Origin: Mesotoga infera | Lineage (GTDB): Bacteria; Thermotogota; Thermotogae; Petrotogales; Kosmotogaceae | Reading direction: 5' to 3' | Length of the DNA: 64,000 nucleotides | NCBI RefSeq assembly: GCF_900157305.1 | Contig: NZ_LS974202.1 | Coordinates: 1,550,001-1,614,000 of the forward strand | Shown: positions 1-8,114 of the stretch, piece by piece | How positions within the stretch are numbered: position 1 is the first letter of the stretch | Layout of the letters: the number at the start of each line of letters is the position of its first letter | Made by a program: the position numbers and the translations under genes | The notes under the pieces: generated by a model | What the model saw: only the letters and a program-made list of their open reading frames with translations | Told to the model about the DNA's origin: nothing | Databases searched by the model: none

Positions 1-75
1 TTGTCAGAGCAAGGGCTTGTGACCGTGAAAAAGATTCACATCGATAACCCACAAGTTGTCATTTCCAGCACTAAA

Positions 76-1005
76 CTATTCGGCAACTATGATCTCGAAA
101 TTCATGGTTGTTGCAGTCACAGGCAGTTGATCCGGTCTGATTCCCAGAATCATGGATTGAGGTGTCGGTTCGGCTCTTGCCTTAATGACATTCTCCACGG
201 TTACATTCCATCCAGCTTCTTCAAGGCCTTCGACGAAGAGATGCGAAACGTGAAGATTCCTTTCCTTAACATATGCTAGATTCGGATCGTCTTCCTCGAA
301 AAAGATGCACAGAGTAATCAGCTTCCTTGAAACTCTTCGGCTCTCCGTAAAGACTTCTCTGGAGTTCTCCATGTTCTGAAATCCCGCCGCACTTACAATT
401 AAGTCCAGAGAATCGTTTTTGAACGGCAGTTTTTCGCCACCGGCGATAATCTGATAAACCCTGTCTCCCCAACCTCTGTATCTCAAATACTGAAGGAGTC
501 CAAAACTGCTCGATGGGCTTATATCCGCTGATAGGTAATCTCGCTCCGTATATGTGAGGAGTTCTTCAAGAAGGCCGCCCATACCTGTGGCGAGATCCAG
601 TACGACACCACTCTCCTTCTTTATGAGTTCGACGGTATGGTGGACGCTTTGAACCATCGCCCTGTTGTATTCCTCTGTGTATATGGCCTCTCTTGAACTT
701 TGCATAAGCCTCTTGAATTCATCGAACTCTCCGCGGTACCACAGGGCGACGGCCTTTATTAGTTGATCGGCGGGAGAAAGCTGCTCTTCGGGGGTCTCAA
801 AGAACCGTTTTTCAATCTCCTCCTGGCCGTTCATGAAGCCCTTTCCGACCATCTCCCACTGGTCCCTTCCTGACAACAAGAAATCATAGACTCCCATTCG
901 CTTATTGAATCTCTTGCCGCAAAAGGAGCACATGAAACCATCTTCTTGCCTTAAAAGAGAAGAGCCACACGAAGGACACTGCAACAAACTCTCTATTTCA
1001 ATCAT
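76..1005 (-). CDS. SAM-dependent methyltransferase with N-terminal zinc ribbon
   Basis: The predicted protein has 309 residues. Its first 35 residues hold two Cys pairs (CPSC and CSFC) that form a probable zinc ribbon, as in RlmA/Trm112-type methyltransferases. A class I SAM-binding motif (DLATGMGG) lies near residue 135, and a motif IV/post-I region (LDLIVSAAGFQNM) follows, so a soluble cytoplasmic methyltransferase is likely. The substrate is not evident; the ribbon allows RNA, protein or small molecules. I start at the ATG preceded by AAGGGAGAAAATC rather than at an ATG eight codons upstream that has no ribosome site. It faces away from the DUF6305 gene across about 230 bases. The fold is clear; the substrate is unknown. 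Confidence 0.85.
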   Translation of the reverse strand: MIEIESLLQCPSCGSSLLRQEDGFMCSFCGKRFNKRMGVYDFLLSGRDQWEMVGKGFMNGQEEIEKRFFETPEEQLSPADQLIKAVALWYRGEFDEFKRLMQSSREAIYTEEYNRAMVQSVHHTVELIKKESGVVLDLATGMGGLLEELLTYTERDYLSADISPSSSFGLLQYLRYRGWGDRVYQIIAGGEKLPFKNDSLDLIVSAAGFQNMENSREVFTESRRVSRKLITLCIFFEEDDPNLAYVKERNLHVSHLFVEGLEEAGWNVTVENVIKARAEPTPQSMILGIRPDQLPVTATTMNFEIIVAE

Positions 1006-1233
1006 GATTTTCTCCCTTCTTATAAGCATCCGGTAAGTATTTTACTATCTTTCCCGACGATTTAAAAAGTTATGCGCACCTTTGGAAAATCAGTCCGTGA
1101 CAAACGAACCAAAAAACGAAAGCGCGGGAATTTCCAATTCTAGCCGGATATTAAAATTCGGCAGGCACAGAGTGGACAAATCTGATAAAATTGGTCATAT
1201 TAAATGAAAAAAATATTATTTGGAGGGGAAAAC

Positions 1234-1848
1234 ATGAAGCGAAAAATTGTGAGTTCTATCATACTGGTCATACTGGTTTTGAGCGCAACAACTGCTCTTT
1301 CAAGCGGGCCTGTACAGATAAAGCCACCGATTCTGGCAACGGCCGTTGGCGATGGAGAAGGCTCGGTAATCTTGAACCTCGTCTGCGGATGGAAGGGAAT
1401 AGAATGCGAGTCGGTTCTCGATCTGACTCCTGCCGCGCTGGAGGAGAGACTGGGTGAAATCGACGGCCCGGGGACGCTTGTTGTCGCCACCGGGGCTATT
1501 GTGGAGGGCGATCTCTATACGATTTGCAATATCGAGAAAATGAGCATAGAAAAGGAGTCGTCGAGAATAGAGGGGTTGATCGACGTCGCGAAATCCAACA
1601 GAATTCCGGTGATCGGTCTTCACATCGACCGGGGAATAACCTCTCCCGACACCGATCCTGGCAAGTCTTTAGATCTTATCATGCCTCACGCCGATGCCAT
1701 AATTCTTGTCACACACATCGGCATGGACGAGTATTTTGAAAAGATCGCCACAGCCGGCACAATACCATTGATCGTGATCGACAACTCAGATAAACTCATA
1801 GAAGCTCTCGAGGTGCTATTCTCTATGAATCTGGGTGAGTGCGAATAA
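1234..1848 (+). CDS. secreted DUF6305 family protein
   Basis: The protein has 204 residues with an N-terminal signal segment (MKRKIVSSIILVILVLSATTALSS). The mature part has the pattern I associate with DUF6305: an SRIEGLIDVAK segment, the strand IPVIGLHI, then PHADAIILV and a closing IPLIVID. It looks like an alpha/beta fold of alternating strands and helices and is probably exported. No catalytic motif is known to me. The ATG chosen has GGAGGGG six bases upstream; an in-frame ATG ten codons earlier lacks a ribosome site. In related organisms such genes often sit near transporters, but here it stands alone between divergent and convergent neighbours. Function unknown. Confidence 0.7.
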   Translation: MKRKIVSSIILVILVLSATTALSSGPVQIKPPILATAVGDGEGSVILNLVCGWKGIECESVLDLTPAALEERLGEIDGPGTLVVATGAIVEGDLYTICNIEKMSIEKESSRIEGLIDVAKSNRIPVIGLHIDRGITSPDTDPGKSLDLIMPHADAIILVTHIGMDEYFEKIATAGTIPLIVIDNSDKLIEALEVLFSMNLGECE

Positions 1849-1957
1849 AGCGCGCCGGTTGAATTTCGCTTCCGGGTTGCTGTAATGTGCAATGGCTTTA
1901 CGGCAATCCAGAAGCTAATAGATTTTTATCCGGGCAGTCGGTATAAGTGATAGAAGA

Positions 1958-2884
1958 TCAGAATTTCTTCAGCCAGGGTACGTTGAGGTCGCAGACTGGA
2001 GAGACCGCCGAATCATACAGAGCGTTTGCGGCCGTGGAGTAGCCCCCCACGAAGACCCTTACCGCACCCATTCTCTTCAATCTGTGGAGTCCTTCGGTCA
2101 TCATGGCCTTCCCCAGACCTCTCTTGTGGTACTCCGGCATAACCCCGACAGGCTCGTAACATGCGGTCCTGGTGACGTCGTCGTACCATATCGTGCAGAA
2201 GCCTGCAATCTCGCCGTCGGGAGCAACAGCGACAATATCCAGATCCCGCCTGTACATGGGCTGTTTCTGGATGTTGAGATACCATTCCCAGCCCTTGTAT
2301 TTTTCATCTGGCTCATCCGGGTGAAAGGCCCTCCATGAAGCCCAGCTTCTGGAAGGGAGTTCTTCTTCAATTCCAAGAGAGCGTATCTCGAAGCCTTCCG
2401 GAATATAGACTTCTGCGATTTGACCGCTCAGGTCTCGTCGATGCTGATGTTCCGGCCAGTCACCTTGCGAATAACCTCTTCTCTTCAAAATCCCTATCCT
2501 TCGTTTGTCCTGGGAGTCGGTGAACACCCAGAGGCTTCTGAGGCCGTCTTTCTCACTGAAAAAATGCCTCTCCGAGATTTCTAACATTTCTTCCTCCAGT
2601 TCCTTGCAGTCGAAAGATGGATGTACCTGTAGATGGGTTTCGCCAGGTCCATCACGGTTGACGGCCGCCACTATCCTGTCATTAGAATCTTCCCAGAAGA
2701 AAATACAGTCATTCAACGAGTCGATTTTCAGACAGTTCTCCATCACATGCCAGCGCCAGTAATCCAGTCTGGCCAGATGCCAGGAGTATTCGCGCAGTCC
2801 GTTGGCTTTGAATACTTCTCTCAAGAACTCTCTCAGCTTCCAGTAATCTTCTTCGCATTCATATCTTCGTATTTTGAATCCCAT
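1958..2884 (-). CDS. GNAT family N-acetyltransferase, probably tandem domain
   Basis: The protein has 308 residues, about twice the length of one GNAT domain. The C-terminal half carries the acetyl-CoA binding motif A (GVMPEYHKRGLGKAM, with the R/K-x-x-G-x-G signature) followed by a motif B-like YDSAV segment. The N-terminal half also looks GNAT-like but lacks a clear motif A, as in tandem GNAT proteins where only one half binds acetyl-CoA. It probably acetylates a small molecule or peptide amine in the cytoplasm; the substrate cannot be told. GGTGATGAG lies just before the chosen ATG. It is downstream of gldA on the same strand but separated from it by a hairpin terminator, so it may have its own promoter. 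Confidence 0.8.
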   Translation of the reverse strand: MGFKIRRYECEEDYWKLREFLREVFKANGLREYSWHLARLDYWRWHVMENCLKIDSLNDCIFFWEDSNDRIVAAVNRDGPGETHLQVHPSFDCKELEEEMLEISERHFFSEKDGLRSLWVFTDSQDKRRIGILKRRGYSQGDWPEHQHRRDLSGQIAEVYIPEGFEIRSLGIEEELPSRSWASWRAFHPDEPDEKYKGWEWYLNIQKQPMYRRDLDIVAVAPDGEIAGFCTIWYDDVTRTACYEPVGVMPEYHKRGLGKAMMTEGLHRLKRMGAVRVFVGGYSTAANALYDSAVSPVCDLNVPWLKKF

Positions 2885-2935
2885 CTCATCACCCACGCTT
2901 CTAATCAATACTGGATTGTCCTATTCTATGATAAA

Positions 2936-2960
2936 GCCGGGCGGATTCCTCACGCCCGGC
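2936..2960 (-). terminator. Rho-independent terminator of gldA
   Basis: GCCGGGCG and CGCCCGGC form an 8-bp GC-rich stem around a 9-base loop, 25 bases past the gldA stop. On the minus strand it is followed by TTTAT, so the U-tract is short but present. Confidence 0.7.
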
Positions 2961-2984
2961 ATGGTTGACTTGCTGGAAAATTAT

Positions 2985-4076
2985 CTATTCTTGCTTGCGG
3001 TATTTTCCGTACGCGTCCGCCGCTTTTATGGCGGAGAACACGGTTTGGGGGGTGATTTCAACCAGTTCGTTGTGAATCGTTTCGCCCTCCGCACAGGAAG
3101 CGCTTGCGACTTTCATCAGCTGCTCATCGGTAACGTTGCCCAGACCGATTTCCGCCAGAGTCGTGGGAAGTCCGACCGTTTCACAGAAGTCGTAAACTTC
3201 ATCGATAACTGCCGGATCCTTCCCCGTCAGGAAAAGCGAAGCGAGAGTTCCCACGGCCACTTTCTCTCCGTGAAAATACCTGTGAGTCTCTTCGAGCACA
3301 GTTAGACCGTTGTGTATAGCGTGGGCCGCTGCGAGTCCACCGCTTTCGAATCCCAGTCCGCTTAATAGAGTGTTGGCCTCTATGACTTTCTCGAGGGCGG
3401 AAGTTACGATATGCGTTTCACAGGCGTTCTTAGCCTGTTCGCCATACCTAAGAAGAGTCTCGTAGCAAAGTCTCGCAAGAGAATATGCCGTCATAGAACC
3501 GGGATTGCCGGTCATGTTATTTGCATTAGCAATTTCACAGGATCTCGCTTCAAACCAGGTTGCAAGGGCATCTCCCATTCCCGATACGAGAAACCTGGCC
3601 GGTGCGTCGGCGATTACTTTCGAATCGAGCAACACAAGATCGGGGTTCTTCGGAAGGAAGAGGTACCTCTTGAATTCTCCTTCGGGAGTGTAAATGACCG
3701 AAAGCGCGCTGCAAGGCGCATCGGTCGAGGCTATCGTCGGAACCACGGCGACTGGTATTTTTAGATTGTGCGCGACGGCTTTGGCCGTATCCAGAGCCTT
3801 TCCTCCCCCAATACCCACGAGAACTTCTGTCTTGCCTTTTGCAATAGCGGAGAGCCTATCGATCTCTTCATCGGAGCATTCGCCACTAAACTCGATTATC
3901 TCGGCGGAAATTTCTTCCAGCAGAGACGCCTTGATAGAAGGTATTATCTTCTCGAACACGAATGGGTCGGCTATAACGAATGCATTATCACCAAATCTCT
4001 TCAGCTCCCTTCCCAAAGCTTTCAGTGCGTCAGGCCCCTGAACGTACCTTCCAGGGAATATCGTGGTTCTTATCAT
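2985..4076 (-). CDS. gldA: glycerol dehydrogenase (iron/zinc-containing alcohol dehydrogenase family)
   Basis: This 363-residue protein matches the usual length of NAD-dependent glycerol dehydrogenase, which oxidises glycerol to dihydroxyacetone. The nucleotide-binding loop GIGGGKALDTAKAVA and the segment VPTIASTDAPCSALSVIY are typical of GldA. The three metal ligands are visible: Asp in SGMGDALATW, His in AAHAIHNGLT and His in RYFHGEKVAVG. The ATG is preceded by AGGAGGTGTTAGCTA, a strong ribosome site. A TATAAT box lies about 25 bases upstream on the minus strand. No dihydroxyacetone kinase gene is adjacent, so the enzyme may act alone in glycerol use or methylglyoxal/redox balance. Confidence 0.93.
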   Translation of the reverse strand: MIRTTIFPGRYVQGPDALKALGRELKRFGDNAFVIADPFVFEKIIPSIKASLLEEISAEIIEFSGECSDEEIDRLSAIAKGKTEVLVGIGGGKALDTAKAVAHNLKIPVAVVPTIASTDAPCSALSVIYTPEGEFKRYLFLPKNPDLVLLDSKVIADAPARFLVSGMGDALATWFEARSCEIANANNMTGNPGSMTAYSLARLCYETLLRYGEQAKNACETHIVTSALEKVIEANTLLSGLGFESGGLAAAHAIHNGLTVLEETHRYFHGEKVAVGTLASLFLTGKDPAVIDEVYDFCETVGLPTTLAEIGLGNVTDEQLMKVASASCAEGETIHNELVEITPQTVFSAIKAADAYGKYRKQE

Positions 4077-4101
4077 TAGCTAACACCTCCTTTTCAACAA
4101 A

Positions 4102-4107
4102 ATTATA
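4102..4107 (-). promoter_or_regulatory. -10 box of gldA promoter
   Basis: A perfect TATAAT on the minus strand about 25 bases upstream of the gldA start. No convincing -35 is visible at normal spacing, so the promoter assignment rests on the -10 alone. Confidence 0.35.
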
Positions 4108-4195
4108 ACCCTAAAATAAACAAAGTTTGTGAAAAAAAGATCAATATATTCCCAGAAGTTTTCAAATCGACGGGAAATGTCTTAAAAAAATAAAT

Positions 4196-4219
4196 GGCCC
4201 GGAGAGAATTCTCCGGGCC
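4196..4219 (-). terminator. terminator of the small membrane protein gene
   Basis: GGCCCGGAGA and TCTCCGGGCC form a perfect 10-bp stem with a GAAT loop. On the minus strand it is followed by ATTTATTTTTTT, a strong U-tract. It lies 20 bases past the stop of the 56-residue ORF, supporting that this ORF is a real transcription unit. Confidence 0.9.
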
Positions 4220-4238
4220 TTTGATAGTCTTAGTTAAG

Positions 4239-4409
4239 TTAAGCTTTCTTGCCCTTGTCCATGTAGGCGACAAGTACCATGATGGCACCGCCGATCCACT
4301 TGAGCACTACGTGCCAAACGGGCTCCACAACCGTTGTAATGTTGAACGAGGCTAACAGAGCCATAACCAGAACTACCACACCGGCGAGCATCAAAACCAT
4401 TCTAGACAT
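4239..4409 (-). CDS. 56-residue membrane protein with two predicted helices
   Basis: This short ORF encodes MSRMVLMLAGVVVLVMALLA, a polar middle containing VVEPVWHVV, then a second hydrophobic stretch (WIGGAIMVLVAYM) and a basic tail DKGKKA. Two transmembrane helices with the basic C-terminus in the cytoplasm are likely. AGAAGGGGTGATCGTC gives a ribosome site before the ATG, and a strong terminator follows the stop, so the gene has its own borders. I do not recognise the family. It could be a small stress or transporter-associated protein; its function is unknown. Read from the sequence directly because it is below usual ORF length cut-offs. Confidence 0.75.
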   Translation of the reverse strand: MSRMVLMLAGVVVLVMALLASFNITTVVEPVWHVVLKWIGGAIMVLVAYMDKGKKA

Positions 4410-4738
4410 GACGATCACCCCTTCTGCTTTTTTAAGGTATCTGGTGCATAGTTGGACTCCATCCGCTAATGTGATTTTATCACAAGTGCAGTCAAACTAG
4501 AACCATATGTCTGTGCCGGTGCAACCCCAAGCAATTTTCGCGCAATTCAAGTAAATATATCGTATGCATGAAATCGATCTGCTTTGATTCTGCTCCATTA
4601 TATAATCGGCTAAACGAGTTGAATAATCTGAATTAAGAATCATATTCGATATATACTAACTCTTTTATTTGTGTACTAAAACCCTTACAAATACTCGCAG
4701 ATGATTTTCAACCCGTCTCTTTTTCGGGGGTGTGGTAT
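4410..4738. other. gene-free divergent intergenic region
   Basis: This 329-base stretch separates the small minus-strand membrane protein gene from the plus-strand secreted protein. It holds a 15-base perfect dyad (listed separately), a TTGACT -35-like box on the minus strand just upstream of that dyad, and an AT-rich part with TATAAT near 4600. I see no ORF with a ribosome site and no RNA gene. Confidence 0.5.
4470..4484. promoter_or_regulatory. perfect dyad TGTGATTTTATCACA, candidate operator
   Basis: TGTGAT and ATCACA are exact inverted repeats around TTT. The half-sites resemble CRP/FNR-family boxes (TGTGA...TCACA), but the spacing is five rather than six bases. A TTGACT box on the minus strand sits directly upstream (4490-4495), so the dyad would fall inside the promoter of the 56-residue gene and could control it. 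Confidence 0.4.
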
Positions 4739-5635
4739 ATGAAATTGAAGAGTGTTTGCTTTCTTCTTTTTCTGTCTGTTTTTGCGAGTTGCATTCTTGC
4801 GCAAGAGAGGGCCGTGTTCCCTATCTATCCGGGAGCAACTATATCCAGCATCTCTCCTATTTTTGATCAAACGATCTACGCTGTGATTTCCACGAACGAC
4901 AAGACGGAAAAAGTCGGTGAATGGTATCTATACAGCCTTAAACAGGCCGGCTGGAAGATCGAAGAAGAGGATGTGGGTGAATATGACGATAGCTGGTTTA
5001 TTAGCGTCAGTCATAAGAGCTACAATCTCAAGGCGGAATTGAATACGAACATAACGGGTAATACTCTCACAGTTATGATTATGCTTCAAGGAGAGGGAGT
5101 GCACAAAGAGATTTTTGGCGGACAGACCCCTACGATCGGGCGAATCGTAGATGAAAAACTAGTTGATGATGAGGGGATTCCTCTCGATGCGACTGTCGCT
5201 CTTCCAGAAGAGCTGGAGAGTTATTTTGCCCTTTCTGACGATCTATTCAGGCTTCTGGACGAGTTTTGTCTCGAACCCTCTCTGGAGAAGGCTCAACAAA
5301 TAGTGGAAAAGATCGATGTTTATATGTCGGCAAGTGAAGTTGCAGGTTATATGCTTAGTGATCGCACCCTTTCTCAGGACAATTCCTTTGCCGCTTCGGC
5401 TTACATATATGGAAGCCAGATGGATTTTCAGATAGGCTTCATCTGCTTCTTTCTGGAAACGGCCATTAATGAACCGGATAGGCTCGATGAACTGGCCGGG
5501 CAGGTCTGCAAAATGAAGAACAGCCTGCAGAACGAACAGATGCCAAGAATGAAAGAACTTGCCCAAGCAGCTGAAGAGCTTTCCAAAGAGCTAGAGAACT
5601 ACGGTTACTGGAATGACTTCGCCGAAGTTGCTTAA
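4739..5635 (+). CDS. secreted protein, N-terminal part of a frame split by a stop codon
   Basis: The 298-residue product starts with a signal peptide (MKLKSVCFLLFLSVFASCILA), cleaved either by signal peptidase I after LAQ or, less likely, lipid-modified at FASC. Residues 25-110 form an alpha/beta segment beginning FPIYPGATI, with the pattern of small domains that sense or bind at the cell surface; the rest is helical and acidic. GGGGGTG five to six bases before the ATG is the ribosome site. The stop TAA is followed immediately by ATG of the next ORF in the same frame with no ribosome site, so the two ORFs are probably one interrupted gene. I do not recognise the family. Confidence 0.7.
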   Translation: MKLKSVCFLLFLSVFASCILAQERAVFPIYPGATISSISPIFDQTIYAVISTNDKTEKVGEWYLYSLKQAGWKIEEEDVGEYDDSWFISVSHKSYNLKAELNTNITGNTLTVMIMLQGEGVHKEIFGGQTPTIGRIVDEKLVDDEGIPLDATVALPEELESYFALSDDLFRLLDEFCLEPSLEKAQQIVEKIDVYMSASEVAGYMLSDRTLSQDNSFAASAYIYGSQMDFQIGFICFFLETAINEPDRLDELAGQVCKMKNSLQNEQMPRMKELAQAAEELSKELENYGYWNDFAEVA

Positions 5636-7357
5636 ATGACCGACGATTTTGCTATTGAGGTAGGAGAGGCGCCACCCGAATACTCGACGAAGCTGACTGT
5701 CACTCGTATCTTCACTCCGAGCAGAGAATTCTGGGCCCAAAGATTGCGAGAAACCTGGATAAATCTTAGGAACTGGAATGCAGGCTGTCCGGAAGGCGAC
5801 CAGAATGTCGATACCGATGGCGATGGCTGGGATGATAATCTCGACTGCAAGGTTTTCGGCCTGATACCATTCGATGATGAAATCCGTCATTGCCTTGGAT
5901 TACCAAGAACCGAAGAACGCGAAATAGAGTTCCTTAGCGACCCGATGACTGTCTATTGCATGGTTGCGCTTGCCGTAGAGGTTGGAAACTACGAGCAGCT
6001 TCTTTCCGATGGAGAGCTTCGCGTATGGGTGAACAACGAACCACTGATGACTGTCGTTCTTCCCGTGGATAATCTCAAGATGGCCTCGGTAAACCCGTGG
6101 GATTACCAGATCAATCTAGAAATTCAGGGATTCTCGAACCCTCTGGGTAATCCCGCAGAACCGTTCCTTAACGGTGTCAGGCTCGTGTATGGCGACGAGG
6201 CGGCCGATTATTACAGGACGGCCTACCGCTATCCTGCGAGTGTTAGTGAAGCTACGGGCGGGGAGTTCAACGGATTCGTTTACTTCCTGCATATAGGCGA
6301 ACCGATCATTCTGCTGGCCGAAGACCCAAACGATGGCGTAATACTACTTTCGGGAAGCAAAGACGACATGGCGACTCAATACCTGAAGTTCATGAACCTC
6401 GCACGAAAAAACCACCCCGCTCTCGAGAAAGTCAACAGAATCAGAATCCAGGCGGTCGTAGGAGGCGTGCCCGGAAACATAGTTGAATTTACAATACCGG
6501 CAGTCTTTTCAAACCTTCCGGAACAGGTGGGAACCTGGGAAGGCTGGCCAAGCGAGCGTCCTGTAAGTGAATGGAACTTTGGCGAAGAACTGGGCGAAAC
6601 ACCGTTGCCGGATGTGGAACCGATAGTCGAAATCACTCCCGGCAGTGGAATGGCGATGCTTGAAGAGAACAAGAGATACGCGGTACTCTGCATGCTTCAC
6701 GTGCTTGAACATTGGATAAAAATGGTGCAGGAGATGACAATCGAGGCCGTTGTCAAGAAAGCGACATCGACCGAAAATATGCCGACGCCGGGAAGCAATG
6801 CCTTCCTAAAGTGTTTTGGCGAAACGAGCGGTGGCAAATACATAACAAGCGTCGTGAACAACTTGAAGAACTGGTATCCTCAACACGCAAGTGCAGCCGT
6901 CTCCGAATACTTCAGCAAGACCTTACTCAACTTTACTGGCGAATACATGGGAAAGACTATTGATGTCGTGACCGGAAAAACTCTCTTCCAGACAGGCAAG
7001 CAACTCGCCCAGCAGATAGACATAATGCAGGACGTCACTTTCAGAGGACTGACAACGGAGGCGAAGATGCGAATAAGCCATCACCGCTATCTGATGTGGA
7101 AGATGTCCAATCTGGCCAATATAGAACTGAAACTCTGGAGAGATATCGACAAACCTTTGAAGGAAGTTCTCGGTGTCTTCGAAGAAATAGTAGGAAAGGA
7201 GGCCGCCGCTTACCTCACACAACCGGTTAACTGGTTCAGGAGGAGCGTCTATGGACTCGATGCAATTCATCATCTATATACCATTTACAAGATACAGGTC
7301 GAACTGTACAACATAGAAAGAATTCTGATGGACATGGGAAGTTGGATTTCAATGTGA
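5636..7357 (+). CDS. C-terminal continuation of the split secreted protein, with calcium-loop motif
   Basis: The 573-residue ORF has no signal peptide and no Shine-Dalgarno sequence before its ATG, which abuts the upstream TAA in the same frame. Residues 59-70 read DTDGDGWDDNLD, a DxDxDGxxD calcium-binding loop of the thrombospondin type 3/dockerin kind, which is normal in exported proteins. The middle is beta-rich; the last 200 residues are mostly helical (many RISHHRYLMWK-like amphipathic stretches). Both facts argue that this is the body of the exported protein whose signal peptide lies in the preceding ORF. Translation would need readthrough or stop-start re-initiation, or the gene is a young pseudogene. 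Family not recognised. Confidence 0.6.
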   Translation: MTDDFAIEVGEAPPEYSTKLTVTRIFTPSREFWAQRLRETWINLRNWNAGCPEGDQNVDTDGDGWDDNLDCKVFGLIPFDDEIRHCLGLPRTEEREIEFLSDPMTVYCMVALAVEVGNYEQLLSDGELRVWVNNEPLMTVVLPVDNLKMASVNPWDYQINLEIQGFSNPLGNPAEPFLNGVRLVYGDEAADYYRTAYRYPASVSEATGGEFNGFVYFLHIGEPIILLAEDPNDGVILLSGSKDDMATQYLKFMNLARKNHPALEKVNRIRIQAVVGGVPGNIVEFTIPAVFSNLPEQVGTWEGWPSERPVSEWNFGEELGETPLPDVEPIVEITPGSGMAMLEENKRYAVLCMLHVLEHWIKMVQEMTIEAVVKKATSTENMPTPGSNAFLKCFGETSGGKYITSVVNNLKNWYPQHASAAVSEYFSKTLLNFTGEYMGKTIDVVTGKTLFQTGKQLAQQIDIMQDVTFRGLTTEAKMRISHHRYLMWKMSNLANIELKLWRDIDKPLKEVLGVFEEIVGKEAAAYLTQPVNWFRRSVYGLDAIHHLYTIYKIQVELYNIERILMDMGSWISM

Positions 7358-7472
7358 AAAGTGCGGTTGTTAGTTCCGACGCTAGGCGTTTGGATTCCTC
7401 ATAAGAGCAAAAAACCGTCCTTGGAAAGAGCGGAACCAGAGGTGAGAGGGTAGAGGTGTGAGGCGAGAAGAG

Positions 7473-7505
7473 CGAGATCCCGTATAGGAGCATTACGGGA
7501 TGACA
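7473..7505. repeat. 33-base repeat, copy 1
   Basis: Begins CGAGATCCCGTATAGGAGCA and ends TTACGGGATGACA; CCCGTA...TACGGG is an internal inverted repeat. The second copy at 7795-7827 differs at one base. Confidence 0.75.
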
Positions 7506-7516
7506 GTCTTACTCCC

Positions 7517-7590
7517 TTCCCGTCATTCTGAGCTTGACTCAGAATCACGGTTTTCTAAGGAGTGGTCCCGGGTCGGAGCCCGGGATGACA
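7517..7590. repeat. 74-base palindromic repeat, copy 1
   Basis: Contains two inverted repeats: ATTCTGAG-cttga-CTCAGAAT and TCCCGGG-tcgga-gCCCGGGA, ending ATGACA. It is almost identical to 7661-7735 (one inserted A). Sequences of the form GTCATTCTGAG...CTCAGAATC are common dispersed intergenic repeats in several bacterial phyla. Confidence 0.85.
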
Positions 7591-7610
7591 ATATAGAAGC
7601 ACTACGAGCC

Positions 7611-7652
7611 CCTTCAGGTCATTTTGACATGTTCCCAGTCAGGATCCCGGTC
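7611..7652. repeat. 42-base repeat, copy 1
   Basis: CCTTCAGGTCATTTTGACAT followed by a part ending CAGGATCCCGGTC. It recurs at 7831-7872 with a few substitutions; the AGGTCAtttTGACAT core is partly self-complementary. Confidence 0.7.
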
Positions 7653-7660
7653 TTTCCTCC

Positions 7661-7735
7661 TTCCCGTCATTCTGAGCTTGACTCAGAATCACGGTTTTCT
7701 AAGGAGTGGATCCCGGGTCGGAGCCCGGGATGACA
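7661..7735. repeat. 75-base palindromic repeat, copy 2
   Basis: Second copy of the 74-base element, with GTGGATCCC where copy 1 has GTGGTCCC. Same two internal inverted repeats. Confidence 0.85.
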
Positions 7736-7747
7736 GCCCCTCCCGTC

Positions 7748-7768
7748 ATGCCGGACCTGATCCGGCAT
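7748..7768. repeat. ATGCCGGA-cctga-TCCGGCAT palindrome
   Basis: Perfect 8-bp inverted repeat with a 5-base loop, preceded by CGTC and following the copy 2 element directly. This GTCATGCCGGA...TCCGGCATC form is a known type of dispersed intergenic palindrome. Confidence 0.75.
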
Positions 7769-7794
7769 CCCTGTACTTCGAAAGAATAAAAGAA

Positions 7795-7827
7795 CGAGAT
7801 CCCATATAGGAGCATTACGGGATGACA
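7795..7827. repeat. 33-base repeat, copy 2
   Basis: Matches 7473-7505 in 32 of 33 positions (CCCATA instead of CCCGTA). Confidence 0.75.
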
Positions 7828-7830
7828 ATC

Positions 7831-7872
7831 CCTTCAGGTCATCCTGACATGCTCCTGGTCAGGATCCCGGTC
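7831..7872. repeat. 42-base repeat, copy 2
   Basis: Copy of 7611-7652 with the same ends (CCTTCAGGTCAT ... AGGATCCCGGTC) and a few internal changes. Confidence 0.7.
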
Positions 7873-7934
7873 CTTGGAGAGAGAGAACTCTCGAAGCTCA
7901 TTCTCTCGTGTTTTACGAATAATGCACTACTTTT

Positions 7935-7949
7935 TTTGCATAATTTGCA
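7935..7949. promoter_or_regulatory. TTTGCATAATTTGCA motif, candidate operator 1
   Basis: This 15-mer recurs with one change at 8115-8129. Its core TGCA-N5-TGCA is dyad-symmetric. The two copies flank the promoter region of the LacI-type regulator gene, as expected for autoregulation with looping, but this is inference. Confidence 0.4.
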
Positions 7950-8089
7950 ATACTTTCTATTTCGTGTCTTACGAAACGAAGCCTTCAGATATGTATAGAT
8001 CCCGCTGAATAATAAGTCTTAATCGGAGATGATTAGCTCAGGTGACACCAGGGGAGGTTCTTTTGGGTTTATTTATTTTCTTTCCGGGT

Positions 8090-8097
8090 GCTACAAT
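8090..8097 (+). promoter_or_regulatory. -10 region of lacI-type regulator promoter
   Basis: TACAAT at 8092-8097 is preceded by GGGTGC, giving TGCTACAAT, an extended -10 (TGnTAnAAT). The -35 region (TTATTT) is weak, which suits an extended -10 promoter. Transcription would begin near 8104, upstream of candidate operator 2. Confidence 0.5.
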
Positions 8098-8114
8098 GTT
8101 TCGGTTGCAGTCTG

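Noticed and set aside
1-279. 92-codon plus-strand ORF at the window edge
   Set aside because: It lies almost wholly antisense to the methyltransferase gene, has no visible ribosome site and no recognisable protein pattern.
7500-7809. two short ORFs in the repeat region
   Set aside because: They consist of translated palindromic repeats, and the same peptide appears in both because the DNA is duplicated.
7440-7880. possible CRISPR array
   Set aside because: Repeat units differ in length, occur only twice each and are not regularly spaced; no cas genes are present.
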